Positions 5,941-7,747 of a DNA stretch of 7,747 nt are shown piece after piece (positions within the stretch are counted from its first letter, which is position 1; each line of letters begins with the position of its first letter). The stretch is from Pseudomonadota bacterium (GTDB taxonomy: Bacteria > Pseudomonadota > Gammaproteobacteria > Burkholderiales > SG8-39): NCBI GenBank assembly GCA_021847125.1, contig JAJZUK010000042.1, forward strand, positions 1 through 7,747. The letters are read 5' to 3'. Position numbers and translations under genes: made by a program. The notes beneath the pieces are model-generated. The model had not been told where the DNA came from. It ran no database searches and was given only the letters and a program-made list of their open reading frames with translations.

Positions 5941-6912
5941 ATGCTAAAAAAATTGACCCTTTCCGCAGCAATGGCAGCGGCAGCGCTGGTTTGCGCAACC
6001 GCTATCGCGCAGGACTTTCCCAACCGGCCGGTGAAAATCGTCGTCCCCTGGCCGCCCGGCGGCAATGTCGACATCACCGCGCGCACGCTGCAGCAGGCTT
6101 TTTCCGAAGCGCTGGGGCAGCCGGTGATCGTCGACAATCGCGCCGGCGCGGGTGGCACCATCGGCACCGCCGCCGTGGCCAAGTCGCCCGCCGACGGCTA
6201 CACCCTGCTGCTCGGGTCTAGCGGCACGGTGACTTCGGGCGCGGCCGTGTTCAAGAACCTCAGCTACGACCCGCTCAAGGACCTGGTGCCGGTGGGACCG
6301 ATACAGTACGTGGCCATGGTGCTCACGGCGGCGCCCAAGACCCCGGTGTCGAACTACAAGGAATACGCCGCCTACGCGCTGTCCAAGCCCGGGCAGGTGA
6401 GCATCGCCTCCGCCGGCAACGGCTCCTCCAACCACCTCGCACTCGAGCTGATGATGCGCCAGGGGAATCTGAAGCTGGTGCACATCCCCTACAAGGGCAG
6501 CGGCCCGGCGATCAACGACCTGCTCGGCAGCCAGGTCGAGAGCATGATGGACCAGATGACCGCATCGATCGAACACATCCGCAACGGCCGCATCAAGCCG
6601 CTGGGGGTCACATCCAAAGCGCGCTCGCCGCTGTTGCCGAATGTGCCGACGCTGGACGAGCAGGGGCTCGGCGGCTTCGAGGCGGGCACCTTCACCGGAC
6701 TGTTCGCGCCCGCCGGCACGCCGCCCGCGGTGCTCGATAAGTTGCACGCAGCGCTGCAAAAAGCGCTCGCCAACGACACCGTGCGCGCGCGCTACCAATC
6801 GATGGGCGTCGAAGTGATGCATATGAGCCGGCCGGAGTTCGCAGCCTTCGTGCAGGCCGATTACCAGAAATGGCTCAAGATCGCGCGCGACGCCAACATC
6901 GTCATCCAATGA
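5941..6912 (+). CDS. Bug-family tripartite tricarboxylate transporter substrate-binding protein
   Basis: A 323-aa periplasmic solute-binding protein of the Bug (Bordetella uptake gene)/TctC family. It captures an organic acid for a TctAB-type membrane transporter, whose genes are not in the window. Residues 1-23 form a signal peptide: Lys3-Lys4, a hydrophobic Ala/Leu/Val core, and cleavage after Ala-Ile-Ala before Gln24-Asp. The mature start is the hallmark FPNRPVKIVVPWPPGGNVD, with Asp44 at the place that helps bind the ligand's distal carboxylate in characterised members. It is followed by GQPVIVDNRAGAGGTIGT at 59-76, DGYTLLLGSSGT, the mid-protein HIPYKGSGPAINDLL, and a final helix. Length is normal for the family. 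It diverges from the MmgE/PrpD gene and overlaps an amidohydrolase remnant by 4 nt. The ligand is unknown; carboxylate type is inferred from the family. Confidence 0.95.
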   Translation: MLKKLTLSAAMAAAALVCATAIAQDFPNRPVKIVVPWPPGGNVDITARTLQQAFSEALGQPVIVDNRAGAGGTIGTAAVAKSPADGYTLLLGSSGTVTSGAAVFKNLSYDPLKDLVPVGPIQYVAMVLTAAPKTPVSNYKEYAAYALSKPGQVSIASAGNGSSNHLALELMMRQGNLKLVHIPYKGSGPAINDLLGSQVESMMDQMTASIEHIRNGRIKPLGVTSKARSPLLPNVPTLDEQGLGGFEAGTFTGLFAPAGTPPAVLDKLHAALQKALANDTVRARYQSMGVEVMHMSRPEFAAFVQADYQKWLKIARDANIVIQ

Positions 6913-7043
6913 GCGGCGCGGGCGCGGGCGCCGACGTCCTCGCTCCGGATGCGCACCGGCTGGAGAGCTGGCTGCCGAACGACGCGGTGCGCGAGCCCCT
7001 GTTCGCGACCAACGCCGCGAAGCTCTACCGCTTCGAGAGTTAG
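6909..7043 (+). pseudogene. Remnant: C-terminal tail of an amidohydrolase-2 family enzyme
   Basis: A 44-codon open frame whose ATG overlaps the Bug gene stop (ATGA). Residues 16-42, HRLESWLPNDAVREP followed by LFATNAAKLYRF, resemble the end of amidohydrolase-2 (metal-dependent TIM-barrel) enzymes, which typically read like LLADWLPDEAxRxxILVDNPAxLYGF. A whole enzyme of this family is about 270-300 aa, so only the last ~30 residues remain, joined to a low-complexity Gly/Ala start (MSGAGAGAD). No metal ligands or barrel are left, so it should not be catalytic. An internal deletion that kept the 5' start overlapping the Bug gene and the 3' tail would explain the layout. It stops 4 nt before the convergent hydroxypyruvate isomerase stop. 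The match is recalled pattern, not a search result; a true small protein is possible but less likely. Confidence 0.6.
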
Positions 7044-7044
7044 A

Positions 7045-7055
7045 GGCTCAGAGCC
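7045..7055. terminator. Small perfect hairpin between convergent genes
   Basis: GGCTC-A-GAGCC is perfectly symmetric and covers the hydroxypyruvate isomerase stop codon, just past the amidohydrolase remnant. There is no T-run on either side, so at most it is a weak bidirectional transcription end signal. Confidence 0.2.
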
Positions 7056-7747
7056 AGGGTTTCAGCCAGCCCAGCCCGGCGCTGGTCCCGGCTTTAGGCC
7101 GGTACTCGCAGCCGACCCAGCCGGCATAGCCGAGTTCGTCCAGCAGCCGGAACAGGTAGGGATAATTGATTTCGCCCAGGTCGGGCTCGTGGCGCTCGGG
7201 CACGCCGGCGATCTGGACATGGCCGACGCCGGCGAAGTACTTGCGCAGCTTCATCGCGAGGTCGCCCTCGACGATCTGGCAATGGTAGAAATCCAGCTGC
7301 ACCTGGAGGTTGGCCGCGCCGACCTCGGCGCAGACGGCGTGCGCCTCGTCCTGGCGGTTGAGGAAAAAGCCCGGAATGTCGCGCGTGTTGATCGGCTCGA
7401 TCACGATGGTGATGCCGGCCGACGCCGCCTCCCGCGCCGCATAATCCAGATTGCGCACATAGGTCGCGCGGTGCAGCGCGCGATCCTCGCCCGGCCGGAT
7501 CAGGCCGGCCATCAGGTGCACGCGATCGTTGCCGAGCACGCGCGCGTATTCGAGCGCGCTGGCAACGCCTTTCTTGAATTCGTTTTCGCGGCCCGGGAGC
7601 GAAGCGAGGCCGCGTTCGCCCGCGTCCCAGTCGCCGGGCGGCCCATTGAACAGGGCCTGGGTCAGGCCGTGCTCGCTCAAGCGCGCGCGCAGGTCCGCCG
7701 CCGGATACGCATACGGAAACAGGAATTCGACGCCCTTGAATCCGTCC
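7048..7747 (-). CDS. hyi: Hydroxypyruvate isomerase family protein (5' partial)
   Basis: Sugar-phosphate-isomerase-type TIM barrel related to E. coli Hyi, which interconverts hydroxypyruvate and tartronate semialdehyde; close relatives are 2-oxo-tetronate isomerases (OtnI). 232 residues are visible, and about 26 of the usual ~258 lie beyond the window edge. The frame stays open past the apparent TTG near 7680: the upstream residues [16 protein letters not shown] match the Hyi N-terminal region, so that TTG is internal. Recognisable segments in order are [43 protein letters not shown] (metal/catalytic Glu), VQLDFYHCQ (Asp ligand), [21 protein letters not shown] (His ligand), and [10 protein letters not shown] (second catalytic Glu), ending GLGWLKPWL. 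All four expected active-site positions look present. It is convergent with the Bug unit, so probably part of another operon, likely linked to glyoxylate or aldonate metabolism. Confidence 0.93.
   Translation of the reverse strand, partial: DGFKGVEFLFPYAYPAADLRARLSEHGLTQALFNGPPGDWDAGERGLASLPGRENEFKKGVASALEYARVLGNDRVHLMAGLIRPGEDRALHRATYVRNLDYAAREAASAGITIVIEPINTRDIPGFFLNRQDEAHAVCAEVGAANLQVQLDFYHCQIVEGDLAMKLRKYFAGVGHVQIAGVPERHEPDLGEINYPYLFRLLDELGYAGWVGCEYRPKAGTSAGLGWLKPWL

Noticed and set aside
7048..7680. Hydroxypyruvate isomerase starting at the TTG near 7680
   Set aside because: The frame and clear family similarity continue upstream to the window edge, so the gene is 5' truncated rather than starting there.
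1..7747. CRISPR array, insertion sequence, integrase, tRNA, rRNA or phage genes
   Set aside because: No regularly spaced repeats, no transposase-like frame, no tRNA cloverleaf and no inverted-repeat ends were noticed on reading either strand.

Overview
The window looks like a chromosomal catabolic region of a high-GC proteobacterium, most likely a betaproteobacterium of the Burkholderiales type. The inference rests on strong G/C bias at third codon positions, a Bug-family (tripartite tricarboxylate transporter) binding protein, and the mixture of acyl-CoA enzymes, MmgE/PrpD and hydroxypyruvate isomerase. It rests on gene content only; there is no rRNA or other phylogenetic marker.

Region 1 (1-2765, plus strand) is a tight run of three acyl-CoA catabolic genes. 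They are an enoyl-CoA hydratase cut by the window edge, an HMG-CoA lyase family protein that starts 1 nt after the hydratase stop, and an acyl-CoA dehydrogenase 38 nt further on. The hydratase carries an ADLKER-like N-terminal segment. The lyase has a complete active site. The dehydrogenase lacks the usual C-terminal catalytic Glu but has a Glu at the position used by isovaleryl-CoA dehydrogenase. Together they fit the lower part of leucine/isovalerate (or another branched acyl-CoA) degradation, but no carboxylase gene is visible.

Region 2 (2766-4506) is a different, patchwork segment. It has a 174-nt upstream region with a perfect TATAAT, a palindrome and phased short direct repeats. Next comes a metallo-beta-lactamase-fold gene of the dihydropteroate-synthase-like (RFAP-synthase-like) subgroup, interrupted by one in-frame TAG with clear coding continuity on both sides. 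Convergent to it on the minus strand lie a single-domain TfoX N-terminal-like protein and, upstream of that, a 42-aa extremely basic small ORF with a TTG start and a strong Shine-Dalgarno.

Region 3 (4507-7747) holds a MmgE/PrpD-family gene on the minus strand, divergent from a Bug-type periplasmic solute-binding protein. Overlapping the Bug stop by 4 nt is a 44-codon ORF that looks like the surviving C-terminus of an amidohydrolase-2 family enzyme. Convergent to that is a hydroxypyruvate isomerase gene (minus strand, N-terminus beyond the window). The likely theme is uptake of an organic acid by the Bug protein with its metabolism by neighbouring enzymes, but the substrate cannot be read from sequence.

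I see no RNA genes, CRISPR, insertion sequences or phage genes, and nothing that convincingly amounts to a new multi-gene system. The items most worth checking are the amber-interrupted MBL gene, the dehydrogenase with a relocated catalytic base, the amidohydrolase remnant and the tiny basic protein.
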